Source: Paeniglutamicibacter sulfureus
Lineage (GTDB): Bacteria > Actinomycetota > Actinomycetes > Actinomycetales > Micrococcaceae
Assembly: GCF_030512175.1 (NCBI RefSeq)
Contig: NZ_JAULBL010000002.1
Location: forward strand, 1,176,149-1,240,148
DNA: 64,000 nucleotides
Reading direction: 5' to 3'
Positions 48,679 to 56,812 of the stretch are shown piece by piece (within the stretch, counting starts at the first letter, position 1; every line of letters begins with the position of its first letter). The position numbers and the translations under genes were made by a program. The notes beneath the pieces are model-generated. The model did not search any database. It was not told the origin of the DNA and saw only the letters and a program-made list of their open reading frames with translations.

Positions 48679-51078
48679 CTAGGCGCTGGGCACCAGGTTC
48701 TCCGTTGCCTTGTTGTTGGCCGGGGTCCAGCGCAGGTGCACCGTGCCCTCATCCTGAACGTCCTCGCGCAGCAGTGACAGGCGCGGACGGACAGCGTCGG
48801 TGCGTGCACTGGGCGGCTTGCGGCGCCCGGCCTTGAACGGCAGTGGCCAGGTGGCACCGTCGCCAACGTACTCCTGCTCGGCGGCGGCCTGCAGCGTCCA
48901 GGCCGGGTTGTACAGGTGCGTGCGACCCAGTGCCACCAGGTCGGCGCGTCCCGCCAGCAGGATGGAGTTCACGTCGTCGTAGGAGGAGATCGCCCCGACC
49001 GCGATGACGGCAACGCCGGCTGCGGCTGCCACTTGGTTGCGGATCTTGTCGGCAAACGGCGTCTGGTAGCTGCGCCCGAAGGCCGGCTTTTCCGCCTTGA
49101 TGATCTGCCCGGAGGACACATCGATCGACTTGACCCCGTGGTCGATGAACGCCTGGGCGATGGCCAACGCGTCGTCCTCGGTGTTCCCGCCCTCGGTCCA
49201 GTCGGTGGCGGAGATGCGCACGCCGATCGGCTTGTGCGTAGGCCACGCCTCGCGCACCGCGTCGAGCACCTCGAGCGGGTAGCGCAGGCGGTTTTCCAGC
49301 GATCCGCCGTATTCGTCGGTGCGCTTGTTGGACAGCGGGGACAGGAAGGAGGAGAGCAGGTAGCCGTGGGCTGCGTGCAGTTCCAGCAGGTCGAAGCCTG
49401 CTTCATCCGCGCGGCGGGCAGCGGCCACGAACTGCTCGCGGACCTCGTCCATCATGCTCCGGTCCATTTCCCCCGGGACGTGGCAGCCCTCGCCGTAGGG
49501 GATGGCGCTGGGGGCCAGCACCTCCCAGTTGCCGGTTTCCAGCGGCTCGTCGATGCCTTCCCACATGAGCCTGGTGGAGCCCTTGCGGCCGGAGTGGCCG
49601 ATCTGGGCGCCGATCTTGGCGTTGGAATTGCCGTGCACGTAGTCGGTGACGCGCTTCCACGCGGCGCCCTGTTCGTCGTTGTACAGCCCGGTGCAACCGG
49701 GAGTGATGCGCCCGATGTCCGAGACGCAGACCATTTCGGTCATGACCAGCCCGGCCCCGCCCATGGCCTTGGAACCCAGGTGCACCAAGTGGAAGTCGCC
49801 CGGCACGCCGTCGGTGGCCGAGTACATGTCCATGGGGGAGACCACGACGCGGTTCACCAGCTCCAGCTCGCCGATCTTGTAGGGCTGGAACATCGCCGGG
49901 GCGACTTCCTTCGAACCGGCCAGGCGGGCGAAGTCCTCATCGACGCGGGCGGCGAACTCGGTGTCGCGCAGCTTCAGGTTGTCATAGGTGATGCGGCGGG
50001 AGCGGGTGAGCAGGTTGAAGCAGAACTGCACCGGATCCTGGTCCTTGTACTGCCCGATGTTCTCAAACCACTCCAGCGAGGCCTGGGCGGCACGCTGGGT
50101 GGAAGCCACCACCGGGCGGCGCTCGGTCTCATAGGCAGCGAGGGCATCCTCCACGGAGGAATGTTCGTGCAGGCAGGCGGCCAGGGCAAGGGAATCCTCC
50201 ATGGCGAGCTTGGTGCCCGAGCCGATGGAGAAGTGCGCGGTGTGGGCGGCATCGCCCAGCAGCACGATGTTCTCGTGGCGCCAGTTTTCGTTGCGCACCG
50301 TGGTGAAGTTGATCCACTTCGAGTTGTTGGTCAGCACGTCGTAGCCGGCCAGTTCCTCGGCGAAGATCTCCTTGACCTTGGCCACTGCCTTTTCGTCGCT
50401 GACGCCGGGGGCGAAGACCTCGTCCTGGGTCTCGTCGAAGCCGGCCGCCCGCCAGACATCCTCGTGCATTTCCACGATGAAGGTGGAGCCCTCGTCCGAG
50501 TACGGGTAACCGTGGATCTGCATGGTTCCCGCGTCGGTTTCCTTGACGAAGAACTTGAAGGCCTCGAAGACCTGGTTGGTGCCCAGCCACATGTACTTGG
50601 AGGTGCGTGGATCCAGTGACGGCTTGAAGGAATCTGCGAAGCGGGTGCGGATCGCCGAGTTCAGGCCGTCGGCCGCCAACACCAGGTCGTAGTTTGCCGA
50701 AAGCTCTTCGACGTCCGGGGCCATCGTGGAGAAGCGCACGTCGACGCCGAGTTCGATGCAGCGGCGCTGCAGCAGCTCGAGCAGTTCCTTGCGGCTCATG
50801 GCCGCGAAGCCCTGTCCGCCGACGGTGTGCATCTCGCCGCGGAAGTGGATGTCGATGTCGGACCAGCGGGCGAAGCGGCGGGACATGTAGTCGGCAATGA
50901 CGGTGTCCGCATTGCCAATGCCGCCGAGCGTCTCATCCGAGAACACCACGCCGAAGCCGAAGGTGTCCGAGGCGGCGTTGCGCTCCCAGAGCGTTACCTC
51001 GTGCGCGGGGTCCAGCTGCTTCATCAGGGCCGCAAAGTACAGGCCGCCTGGGCCGCCGCCAACAACTGCGATTTTCAT
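48679..51078 (-). CDS. Bifunctional aryl-CoA 5-monooxygenase / OYE-type oxidoreductase
   Basis: A 799-residue fusion. The N-terminal half (1-395) is a group-A flavin monooxygenase: MKIAVVGGGPGGLYFAALMK (FAD), LAADGLNSAIRTRF (DG motif) and NIVLLGDAAHTAHFSIGSGT (GD motif). The C-terminal half (~400-745) is an Old-Yellow-Enzyme domain: RVVVSPMDMYSATDGVPGDF, AQIGHSGRKG, LLELHAAHGYLLSSFLSPLS and GVRISATDW. This exact architecture is that of 2-aminobenzoyl-CoA monooxygenase/reductase and the salicylyl-CoA 5-hydroxylase/oxidoreductase proteins. It hydroxylates C5 of an aryl-CoA and may also reduce the ring. It is the last gene of the FAH-cupin-TesB-ligase operon. Substrate (salicylyl- or anthraniloyl-CoA) is inferred. 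Confidence 0.88.
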   Translation of the reverse strand: MKIAVVGGGPGGLYFAALMKQLDPAHEVTLWERNAASDTFGFGVVFSDETLGGIGNADTVIADYMSRRFARWSDIDIHFRGEMHTVGGQGFAAMSRKELLELLQRRCIELGVDVRFSTMAPDVEELSANYDLVLAADGLNSAIRTRFADSFKPSLDPRTSKYMWLGTNQVFEAFKFFVKETDAGTMQIHGYPYSDEGSTFIVEMHEDVWRAAGFDETQDEVFAPGVSDEKAVAKVKEIFAEELAGYDVLTNNSKWINFTTVRNENWRHENIVLLGDAAHTAHFSIGSGTKLAMEDSLALAACLHEHSSVEDALAAYETERRPVVASTQRAAQASLEWFENIGQYKDQDPVQFCFNLLTRSRRITYDNLKLRDTEFAARVDEDFARLAGSKEVAPAMFQPYKIGELELVNRVVVSPMDMYSATDGVPGDFHLVHLGSKAMGGAGLVMTEMVCVSDIGRITPGCTGLYNDEQGAAWKRVTDYVHGNSNAKIGAQIGHSGRKGSTRLMWEGIDEPLETGNWEVLAPSAIPYGEGCHVPGEMDRSMMDEVREQFVAAARRADEAGFDLLELHAAHGYLLSSFLSPLSNKRTDEYGGSLENRLRYPLEVLDAVREAWPTHKPIGVRISATDWTEGGNTEDDALAIAQAFIDHGVKSIDVSSGQIIKAEKPAFGRSYQTPFADKIRNQVAAAAGVAVIAVGAISSYDDVNSILLAGRADLVALGRTHLYNPAWTLQAAAEQEYVGDGATWPLPFKAGRRKPPSARTDAVRPRLSLLREDVQDEGTVHLRWTPANNKATENLVPSA

Positions 51079-51156
51079 GGTGGATCCTTTTCTGTGACAC
51101 GGTGCGGCCGGTGGGGGCCGAGCGTTGCTGCCTAAGTTGGGTGGGAGGGGGGAAAG

Positions 51157-52788
51157 CTAGGATGCGTGGGACTCGGATAGGGCTTCGCGCAGCTTGAAAT
51201 GCTGGAGCTTGCCGCTGGGGTTCCGCGGAAGCTCATCGACAAACCGGATGTCGCGCGGGTACTTGTAGGGGGAGATGACTGACTTGACGAAGTCCTGGAT
51301 CTCCTTGGCCTTCGCCTCGGAACCGGCGACGCCCTCGACGAGGACCACGAAGGCGCACACCACCGAGCCGCGTTGCTCGTCGGGCCGGGCCACTACCGCC
51401 GTTTCCAGCACATCGTCGTGCTGCATGATGGCTTCCTCGACCTCGGGGCCGCCGATGTTGTAGCCGGAGGAAATGATCATGTTGTCGCTGCGCGCCTGGT
51501 ACGTAAAGTAGCCGTCGGCGTCCCTCACGAAGGTGTCTCCCGTGACGTTCCAGCCGTTGGAGACATAGGCGTGCTGGCGCTCGTCGTCGAGGTACCGGCA
51601 GCCGGTGGGGCCGATCACTGCCAGCCGTCCGGACTCGTCGGGTCCCAGTTCGTTACCTTCCGGATCAAGGATGGTGGCGCGGTAGCCGGGCACCGGGATT
51701 CCCGTGGCGCCCGGGCGGATGTCGTCGCCGGCTGCGGAGATGAAGACGTGCAGCAATTCGGTGGAGCCTATTCCGTCAATCAGCGACAGGCCCGTGGCAT
51801 CGTGGACCTGCTGCCAGGTTGCCGCCGGAAGGTGTTCACCGGCGGAGATGGCCAGGCGCAGGGGTCGCAGCAGGTCCGCCTTGCCCTCCTTGAGGATGGC
51901 GCGGTAGGCGGTGGGTGCGGTGAAGAGGATCGTGGCACCGGCGTCGTGGGAATACTGCGCCAACTCCACCGGGGTGGTGCGCTCGGTGAGGAGGGTGCTG
52001 GCGCCAAAGCGCAGCGGGAACACCACCAATCCGCCCAGGCCGAAGGTGAAGGCCAGCGGAGGGGATCCGGCGAAGACGTCGTCCGGGGTTGGTGCCAGGA
52101 TGTGCCGGGCGAAGGTGTCCGCGTTGGCCAGGATGTCCCGGTGGAAGTGCATGGTGATCTTCGGGACGCCGGTGGTCCCGGAGGTGGGTCCAAGCAGTGC
52201 CACGTCGTCGGCAGCGGTTTCGACGTTGGTGAATTCACCGGACTTGGAACCGGTGCGGGCTACCAGGTCCAGGGCATCGGCGGAGCCGACCGCGACGACC
52301 GGGTAGGCCGAGCCGGCGGCCTCACGGGCGTGGTCCAGGAATCGGTGGTCGCAGAGCATCAGCGAGGGCCTGGTCAGGGTCGCGAGCTTGCCGATTTCCG
52401 GGGCGCGCAGGGCGGGCATGGTGGTGACCACCACGGCGCCGGCCTTCAACACGCCGAGCCAGCAGGCCACGAGCCACGCGTTGTTCGGTGCCCGAAGCAT
52501 GACCCGGTTTCCCGGGATGATCCCGAAGTCCTCGGTGAGGACCTGGGCGACCTGGTTGGCCCGGGTCAGCAGCTCGCCGTAGCTCTGCCGCGACCCGTCC
52601 GGTGCCAGCAGCGCCGGACGGTCGGGCCCGAAGGCCGCGACGGCGTCATCGATCAGGACCGTGGCTGCGTTGAGCCGATCGGGGTATTGCAGCTCTGGCA
52701 ATGTGAATTCCAGGGTGGGCCACAATTCCTGCGGCGGCAGGTGGTCACGCGTGAACGTGTCGTGGTGGGCCGAAAGCGATAATTCCAT
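51157..52788 (-). CDS. Aryl-CoA ligase (2-aminobenzoate/salicylate-type AMP-binding)
   Basis: A 543-residue adenylate-forming ligase. Core motifs: ALLGPTSGTTGVPKITMHFH (A3 P-loop region), IDGIGSTELLHVFISA (A5), YVSNGWNVTGDTFVRDADGY (A7/A8), QARSDNMIISSGYNIGG (A8 hinge) and PRNPSGKLQHFKLRE (A10 with catalytic Lys). The TSGTTGVPK/EFLH-type features and STELLHVF are those of benzoate/2-aminobenzoate-CoA ligases. It activates the aromatic acid with ATP and CoA, making the substrate of the monooxygenase encoded next (78 bp downstream). Confidence 0.88.
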   Translation of the reverse strand: MELSLSAHHDTFTRDHLPPQELWPTLEFTLPELQYPDRLNAATVLIDDAVAAFGPDRPALLAPDGSRQSYGELLTRANQVAQVLTEDFGIIPGNRVMLRAPNNAWLVACWLGVLKAGAVVVTTMPALRAPEIGKLATLTRPSLMLCDHRFLDHAREAAGSAYPVVAVGSADALDLVARTGSKSGEFTNVETAADDVALLGPTSGTTGVPKITMHFHRDILANADTFARHILAPTPDDVFAGSPPLAFTFGLGGLVVFPLRFGASTLLTERTTPVELAQYSHDAGATILFTAPTAYRAILKEGKADLLRPLRLAISAGEHLPAATWQQVHDATGLSLIDGIGSTELLHVFISAAGDDIRPGATGIPVPGYRATILDPEGNELGPDESGRLAVIGPTGCRYLDDERQHAYVSNGWNVTGDTFVRDADGYFTYQARSDNMIISSGYNIGGPEVEEAIMQHDDVLETAVVARPDEQRGSVVCAFVVLVEGVAGSEAKAKEIQDFVKSVISPYKYPRDIRFVDELPRNPSGKLQHFKLREALSESHAS

Positions 52789-52849
52789 GAACTTGCCGTC
52801 TCTTTCCAGGAGTCGATTTTCAAGGGTGGGGCGTTGGTGCGGTGGTGCC

Positions 52850-53719
52850 TTAGCCGCGGGGTCCGCGGATCATGCCCTCCTGGGCAACGGTGGCCAGAAG
52901 CTGGCCGTCACGGGTGTAAAAGCGGCCCAGCGCCAGGCCGCGGTTGTTTTGGCTGGAGATGGCTTCCTGGACGTAAAGCACCCAGTCGTCCACGCGCCCG
53001 GGGCGGTGGAACCACATGGAGTGGTCAAGGCTCGCGGTTACCAGTCCCTCGGTGCTCCAGGACAGGTTTTGGGTCCGCAGCAGCGGCTCCAGGATGGTGT
53101 AGTCGCAAACATAGGCCAGTGCCGCACGCTGGGTGATGGCATCGTCGGGGAGCTCGGTGAAGGCCTTTACCCAGACAGCCTGGTGGGCGGCCGATGCCCC
53201 GTCCACCTCGAGGTACAGGGCTCCCGGGACATGGCGCATGTCGAAGGACCGGCCGGCCGACCAGTATTCCGCGACCGGGCCCTCGGCCTCGGCGAGCACC
53301 GTCGCGGCGCTGGCCAGGGTTTCGGGATCCAGGTCAAGGTATTCCGCGGGGGCCGTGGAAGACTGCTCGGGTCCGGTCTCCGGGACGTGGAAGGAGCCGA
53401 GTGCGGTGTAGACCGCCTTGCCGTTCTGGAATCCACGCACCTGTCGGGTGGAGTAGCCGCGGCCGTCACGCATGAGCTCGACTTCGTAGCGGACGGGCAC
53501 GTGCATGTCCACGGGACGCAGGAAGTAGGAGTGCATTGAATGCAGTTCCCTGTCCTGGCCCACCGACCGCATCATGGCCGTGGCCGCTTGGGCCACCATG
53601 TCCCCGCCGTAGGCCTTGGGCCACGGAACATATTGGGGGATGGCGGTGTAGGCCTGGTCAAAGAACTCGGCCTCGCAGGAGGTCATGTCGATGGCATCGA
53701 GGAAGATTTGTGAGCTCAT
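52850..53719 (-). CDS. TesB-type acyl-CoA thioesterase II
   Basis: A 289-residue double hot-dog thioesterase (TesB family). Features: YVPWPKAYGGDMVAQAATAM (~31-50), LHSMHSYFLRPVDMHVPVRY, STRQVRGFQNGKAVYTALGS and ASLDHSMWFHRP (~226-237), which holds the conserved Asp-His-x-x-x-x-H. It overlaps the upstream cupin gene by 4 bp. In this operon the natural job is to remove CoA from the hydroxylated aryl-CoA, giving a free gentisate-like or 5-hydroxyanthranilate-like acid; this is inference from order. Confidence 0.88.
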   Translation of the reverse strand: MSSQIFLDAIDMTSCEAEFFDQAYTAIPQYVPWPKAYGGDMVAQAATAMMRSVGQDRELHSMHSYFLRPVDMHVPVRYEVELMRDGRGYSTRQVRGFQNGKAVYTALGSFHVPETGPEQSSTAPAEYLDLDPETLASAATVLAEAEGPVAEYWSAGRSFDMRHVPGALYLEVDGASAAHQAVWVKAFTELPDDAITQRAALAYVCDYTILEPLLRTQNLSWSTEGLVTASLDHSMWFHRPGRVDDWVLYVQEAISSQNNRGLALGRFYTRDGQLLATVAQEGMIRGPRG

Positions 53720-54201
53720 GCCCGGCGGTATCCTTCCAGGCTTTCGTCGGCGACATCCTCGAGGTTCACGACGATGTTTTCCGGGGTGCGCGCGGTCAGC
53801 CAGACCAGGTCCTCGGTGATCGACATGTTCGCTTCGACGTGAGGCATGAACGGCGGGACAAAGACCCAGTCCCCGGCGGTCATGTCCAGGAACTGCTCGT
53901 AGTTCTCGCCAAAGTAGATCCGCCCATGACCCCTGAGCACGTATCCACCGGTCTCGGCCTCGCCGTGGTGGTGGGGCAGGGAGCGGTAGCCGGGTGTGTT
54001 GGAGACCTGGCCGAACCAGATCTTGGTGGCCGGTGTGTGCTGGATGCTGACCCCGGAAACGCGGATGCAGTCGCCGGATTGCGCCGTGTTGGTGTCTTCC
54101 TCGCCCTTGCGGGTGACCACGGGGACCACGACGCCATCGGCGTTGGCGTAGATGGCGTTGTCGCCTTCGGTGCGGTAGATCGTGGGGGTGGTGTTGCTCA
54201 T
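53716..54201 (-). CDS. Small cupin protein, candidate ring-cleavage dioxygenase
   Basis: A 161-residue single-domain cupin. Motif 1 is YRSLPHHHGEAETGGYVLRG (~69-88; G-x5-H-x-H-x3,4-E-x6-G) and motif 2 is GDWVFVPPFMPHVEAN (~110-125; G-x5-P..-H-x3-N). All metal ligands (H, H, E, H) appear present. It is much shorter than gentisate 1,2-dioxygenase (~350 residues, bicupin). It may be a short mononuclear-iron dioxygenase acting on the free acid or on a CoA-linked intermediate, or an isomerase. It stands between the thioesterase and FAH hydrolase genes, which is where a ring-cleavage step is needed. Confidence 0.8.
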   Translation of the reverse strand: MSNTTPTIYRTEGDNAIYANADGVVVPVVTRKGEEDTNTAQSGDCIRVSGVSIQHTPATKIWFGQVSNTPGYRSLPHHHGEAETGGYVLRGHGRIYFGENYEQFLDMTAGDWVFVPPFMPHVEANMSITEDLVWLTARTPENIVVNLEDVADESLEGYRRA

Positions 54202-54252
54202 GAGCTGTTCTCCTTGGCTTTCCTGGATGGTGGGATTGTTGGTGCGCGCTGT

Positions 54253-55104
54253 CTAGAGGTCGGCAGTGACGCGGGTCCGGACGATGTTCCTCAGGGTCCC
54301 GATGCCGGGGATCTCGGTGATCAGTTCATCCCCGTCCTTCAGGAAGAGCGGCGGGTTCATGCCCATGCCGACACCGCCGGGGGTACCGGTGAGGACGACA
54401 TCTCCGGGCCGCAGGATGGTGAAGGTGGAGATGTAGGACAGGAGCTTGGCAGCGGAGAAAACCAGCGTCTTGGTATTGCCGCGTTGGACTTCGGTGCCGT
54501 TGAGCGTGCAAATGACCTCGAGCCCGGCCTCTGGATTGATCTCATCGGCTGTGACCATGACCGGACCCAGCGGAGTGGTGCGGTCGAAGGCCTTGCCCTG
54601 GAGCCACTGGAGGGTCCGGCGCTGCCAATCACGCATGGAGATGTCGTTGGCCACGGTGTAGCCGGCGATGGCTGCGGCCGCCTCGTCCTCGCCGGCGTTT
54701 TGCAGGGTGGTTCCAACCACTACCGCAAGCTCGGCTTCCCAATCGAGGTCCACGGATTCGTCGGCAACGATCTGTGCATCGGGGTCGGTCAGCGTATCAG
54801 CGAATTTGGCGAAGAGCGTGGGATATGCCGGAAGGTCGCGACCCATCTCAAGGATGTGATCCGAGTAATTCAAGCCGCAGCAGATGACCTTGGCGGGTGT
54901 TGGCACGGGGTTGAGGATCTCGACGTCGGATGCCGGGACGGCGGCGAGACCGGGATGTTCCGAAGCGGCCTCACTGACAATTTGCTTCCACGCGGGCATG
55001 CCCAAGAGATCGCTGAGATTGCCTGCGGGCAGTGGCTGAAAAGCGTCGCCCACCACCAAGGCAGCGGTGGTGCTTCCAGCGTGTCGAATTGTTGCGAGTT
55101 TCAT
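54253..55104 (-). CDS. Fumarylacetoacetate hydrolase family protein
   Basis: A 283-residue FAH-fold protein. Signature stretches: PAKVICCGLNYSDHILEMGR (~71-90), VDLDWEAELAVVVG (~118-131; metal acids E/E/D), GYTVANDISMRDWQRR (~148-163), GKAFDRTTPLGPVMVT and YISTFTILRPGDVVLTGTPG near the end. Such proteins hydrolyse fumarylpyruvate, maleylpyruvate or acylpyruvates. It is the first gene of the minus-strand operon and lies behind operator B. It is expected to split the acylpyruvate made by ring cleavage. Confidence 0.88.
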   Translation of the reverse strand: MKLATIRHAGSTTAALVVGDAFQPLPAGNLSDLLGMPAWKQIVSEAASEHPGLAAVPASDVEILNPVPTPAKVICCGLNYSDHILEMGRDLPAYPTLFAKFADTLTDPDAQIVADESVDLDWEAELAVVVGTTLQNAGEDEAAAAIAGYTVANDISMRDWQRRTLQWLQGKAFDRTTPLGPVMVTADEINPEAGLEVICTLNGTEVQRGNTKTLVFSAAKLLSYISTFTILRPGDVVLTGTPGGVGMGMNPPLFLKDGDELITEIPGIGTLRNIVRTRVTADL

Positions 55105-55173
55105 TCCTCGGTCCCTTGCTAATCATCAAATCCATGTGTGTCGACTTTTTGACCGCCGTCACGTATCCTCAAT

Positions 55174-55187
55174 GTAACACGCGTCAC
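55174..55187. promoter_or_regulatory. Dyad operator copy B (GTAACA-CG-CGTCAC)
   Basis: GTAACACGCGTCAC matches the reverse complement of copy A (GTAACGTGCGTCAC) at 12 of 14 positions. It is centred in the 141-bp region between the FAH gene (minus) and RidA gene (plus), 70 bp and 59 bp from their starts. It probably controls both units. Confidence 0.6.
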
Positions 55188-55245
55188 CAGTCCGGCGCCA
55201 GAGCGGAACAGCCGCAATCGCCAAGAGAATACTTAGGAGAGCACG

Positions 55246-55665
55246 ATGACCGAAACCACCCTCTTCCAGAACCTCACCATCAATCCGGATTCCCTAGGCA
55301 AGCCTTCTGGATTCGCGCATGGCGTGCTCGCGGGCACGACCGTTTATCTGGGCGGGCAGACAGCCCTGGACAAGGACATGAAGATCGTTCCGGGCAACAT
55401 CGTCGATCAGTTCAAGCAAGCGTTCTCGAATGTCCTGGCGACCCTGGCCGAGGCCGGCGGCCATCCCGAGGACTTGGTCTCCGTGACCATTTACCTCACC
55501 GACGTAGATGACTACATGGCCAATGGCAGGGAGATCGGCCGGCTTTGGCGCGAAATGGCGGGCAGCAAATATCCGGCCATGGCCGGCATTGGCGTCAGCC
55601 GCCTTTGGCAGAAGGAAGCCCTCATTGAAATCCAGGGCGTGGCAGTGATCCAGGATCGCGCCTAG
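55246..55665 (+). CDS. RidA family enamine/imine deaminase
   Basis: A 139-residue YjgF/YER057c/UK114 protein. Motifs: PSGFAHGVLAGTTVYLGGQT (~20-39), DQFKQAFSNVLATLAEAGGH, LVSVTIYLTDVDDYMANGR and YPAMAGIGVSRLWQKEALIE. The catalytic Arg is present in GVSRLW and the acid in ALIEIQGVA. RidA-type proteins hydrolyse enamines and imines to oxo products with ammonia. A RidA gene in an aryl-CoA cluster suggests an amino-substituted substrate such as 2-aminobenzoate. GGAGAGC precedes the ATG at 55246; a strong terminator follows. Confidence 0.88.
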   Translation: MTETTLFQNLTINPDSLGKPSGFAHGVLAGTTVYLGGQTALDKDMKIVPGNIVDQFKQAFSNVLATLAEAGGHPEDLVSVTIYLTDVDDYMANGREIGRLWREMAGSKYPAMAGIGVSRLWQKEALIEIQGVAVIQDRA

Positions 55666-55706
55666 TTTCCCCCAGGACGTGACTACCCTCTGAATTAAAT
55701 AAGAAT

Positions 55707-55763
55707 GCCGTGCCGTGCAACCGAATCCCTGGGAAAGGGGAAGGTTGCGCGGCACGGCTTTTT
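55707..55763 (+). terminator. Strong rho-independent terminator after RidA
   Basis: GCCGTGCCGTGCAACC (55707-55722) pairs with GGTTGCGCGGCACGGC (55743-55758) over 16 bp with a single G-U pair, followed by TTTTT (55759-55763). It lies between the convergent RidA and PaaX genes. Confidence 0.9.
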
Positions 55764-55782
55764 CTTGAGCCGGGATCGTCCG

Positions 55783-56664
55783 TCAGCGGGCCGCCGCGTT
55801 GTTGTCAATGGCGCGGTCGGCATGGCGCTGGGCGCAGGGCGACAAAAGTGCGTGGAGTTCCTGGAAGAGATGCTCGGCCTCCAGCGCATTCCAGTTCTCC
55901 GGCAGGAATTTGATGGGCAGCCCGGGATCGAGGTAGGGCAGACGCCGCCATTGGGTGATCAGCACGAGGTAGTCCGCAAAGGCGAGGGCGTCGGATTCCG
56001 GATTGCTGCCCGACTTGCTTCGCCGGGCCCAGGCGCTCAATAGCCCACGATTGCGATCCAGAAAATCGGAATACAGGGCGTCAAGCGCCGGCAAGTCCCA
56101 CCACGTCCCGATGTTCTTACGCAGGTCGGCGTCGCCAATATGATCAGCCATGAAGAATTCGAGGTATTCGTTCAATCCACGGGTATCAAAGTAGGCGAGC
56201 ACCGAGTCGCGTAGATGCCCCGGGGCAATCCATAGACCTGGAGTGACCGAACCAAAGCCCATCCGCACCAGGGATGAACGGATCTTGTGCCGGATGTTGC
56301 GTTGGGATTCGGGCACGGTGAACGTAGCCAGAAGCCATTGGTCATCTGCCTTGGCCCGACGCGGGTGGAAAATTCGTTCATCGCCCTCAACAAACGTTTC
56401 GATGACCGACGGCGCCAATGCATATCCGTTGCGGCCGTTGACCTGAATACTGTCAATGACGCCGCGCTTCTTCAGACGGGATATCGACGACCTGGTCCCC
56501 GTGGATTCGACGCCGATGTCTTGCATCAGGGAAATGATGGTGGCCACGGCCAGGGCGCCGCCGTGTTGGCGTGCATACAGGCCGAAGAGCGAGACGATTA
56601 ATTGGTGGTGCCGAGGAACAGGGGCCTCGCCGGACCCCTTTTGATCGCCCACGTGTGTAGTCAT
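55783..56664 (-). CDS. PaaX-family transcriptional regulator
   Basis: A 293-residue protein. The N-terminal winged helix (~20-90) shows LFGLYARQHGGALAVATIIS, STGTRSSISRLKKRGVIDSI and NGRNGYALAPSVIETF. The PaaX C-terminal domain includes QWLLATFTVPESQRNIRHKI, VTPGLWIAPGHLRDSV and TQWRRLPYLDPGLPIKFLPE; the YLDPGLP-like stretch is diagnostic. PaaX represses aryl-CoA (phenylacetate) catabolism and is relieved by the aryl-CoA. By analogy this protein should sense the cluster's aryl-CoA and bind the shared dyad operator, one copy of which lies ~71 bp upstream of its own start. Confidence 0.87.
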   Translation of the reverse strand: MTTHVGDQKGSGEAPVPRHHQLIVSLFGLYARQHGGALAVATIISLMQDIGVESTGTRSSISRLKKRGVIDSIQVNGRNGYALAPSVIETFVEGDERIFHPRRAKADDQWLLATFTVPESQRNIRHKIRSSLVRMGFGSVTPGLWIAPGHLRDSVLAYFDTRGLNEYLEFFMADHIGDADLRKNIGTWWDLPALDALYSDFLDRNRGLLSAWARRSKSGSNPESDALAFADYLVLITQWRRLPYLDPGLPIKFLPENWNALEAEHLFQELHALLSPCAQRHADRAIDNNAAAR

Positions 56665-56734
56665 GCGCTCACTTTATCCAATGGGCACCGATAGCCTGTT
56701 CGAATGGGCAGGGAGTCACGGGCGTGTCGTTTTG

Positions 56735-56754
56735 GTGACGCCAGTTACGGTAAC
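56735..56754. promoter_or_regulatory. Dyad operator copy C (GTGACG-CC-AGTTAC) with overlapping GTTACGGTAAC
   Basis: GTGACGCCAGTTAC (56735-56748) matches copy A at 12 of 14 positions. GTTACGGTAAC (56744-56754) is a second, perfect 11-bp palindrome sharing its right arm. They lie between the divergent paaX-type gene and the D-2-hydroxyacid dehydrogenase gene. Confidence 0.6.
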
Positions 56755-56812
56755 GCCTACTAATGGAGTTCGAATCCCGGTTGTCACCCGTTGAAAGAGG
56801 TCTAGGAATTTC

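Noticed and set aside
51094-51105. GTGACACGGTGC upstream of the bifunctional monooxygenase as a fourth dyad operator
   Set aside because: It lacks the right half-site and lies within the operon rather than at a divergent promoter.
56767-56788. tRNA T-loop-like GTTCGAATCCCGG in the paaX/dehydrogenase intergenic region
   Set aside because: The flanking bases do not form a T stem, and no anticodon or acceptor arm with complementary partner is found nearby.
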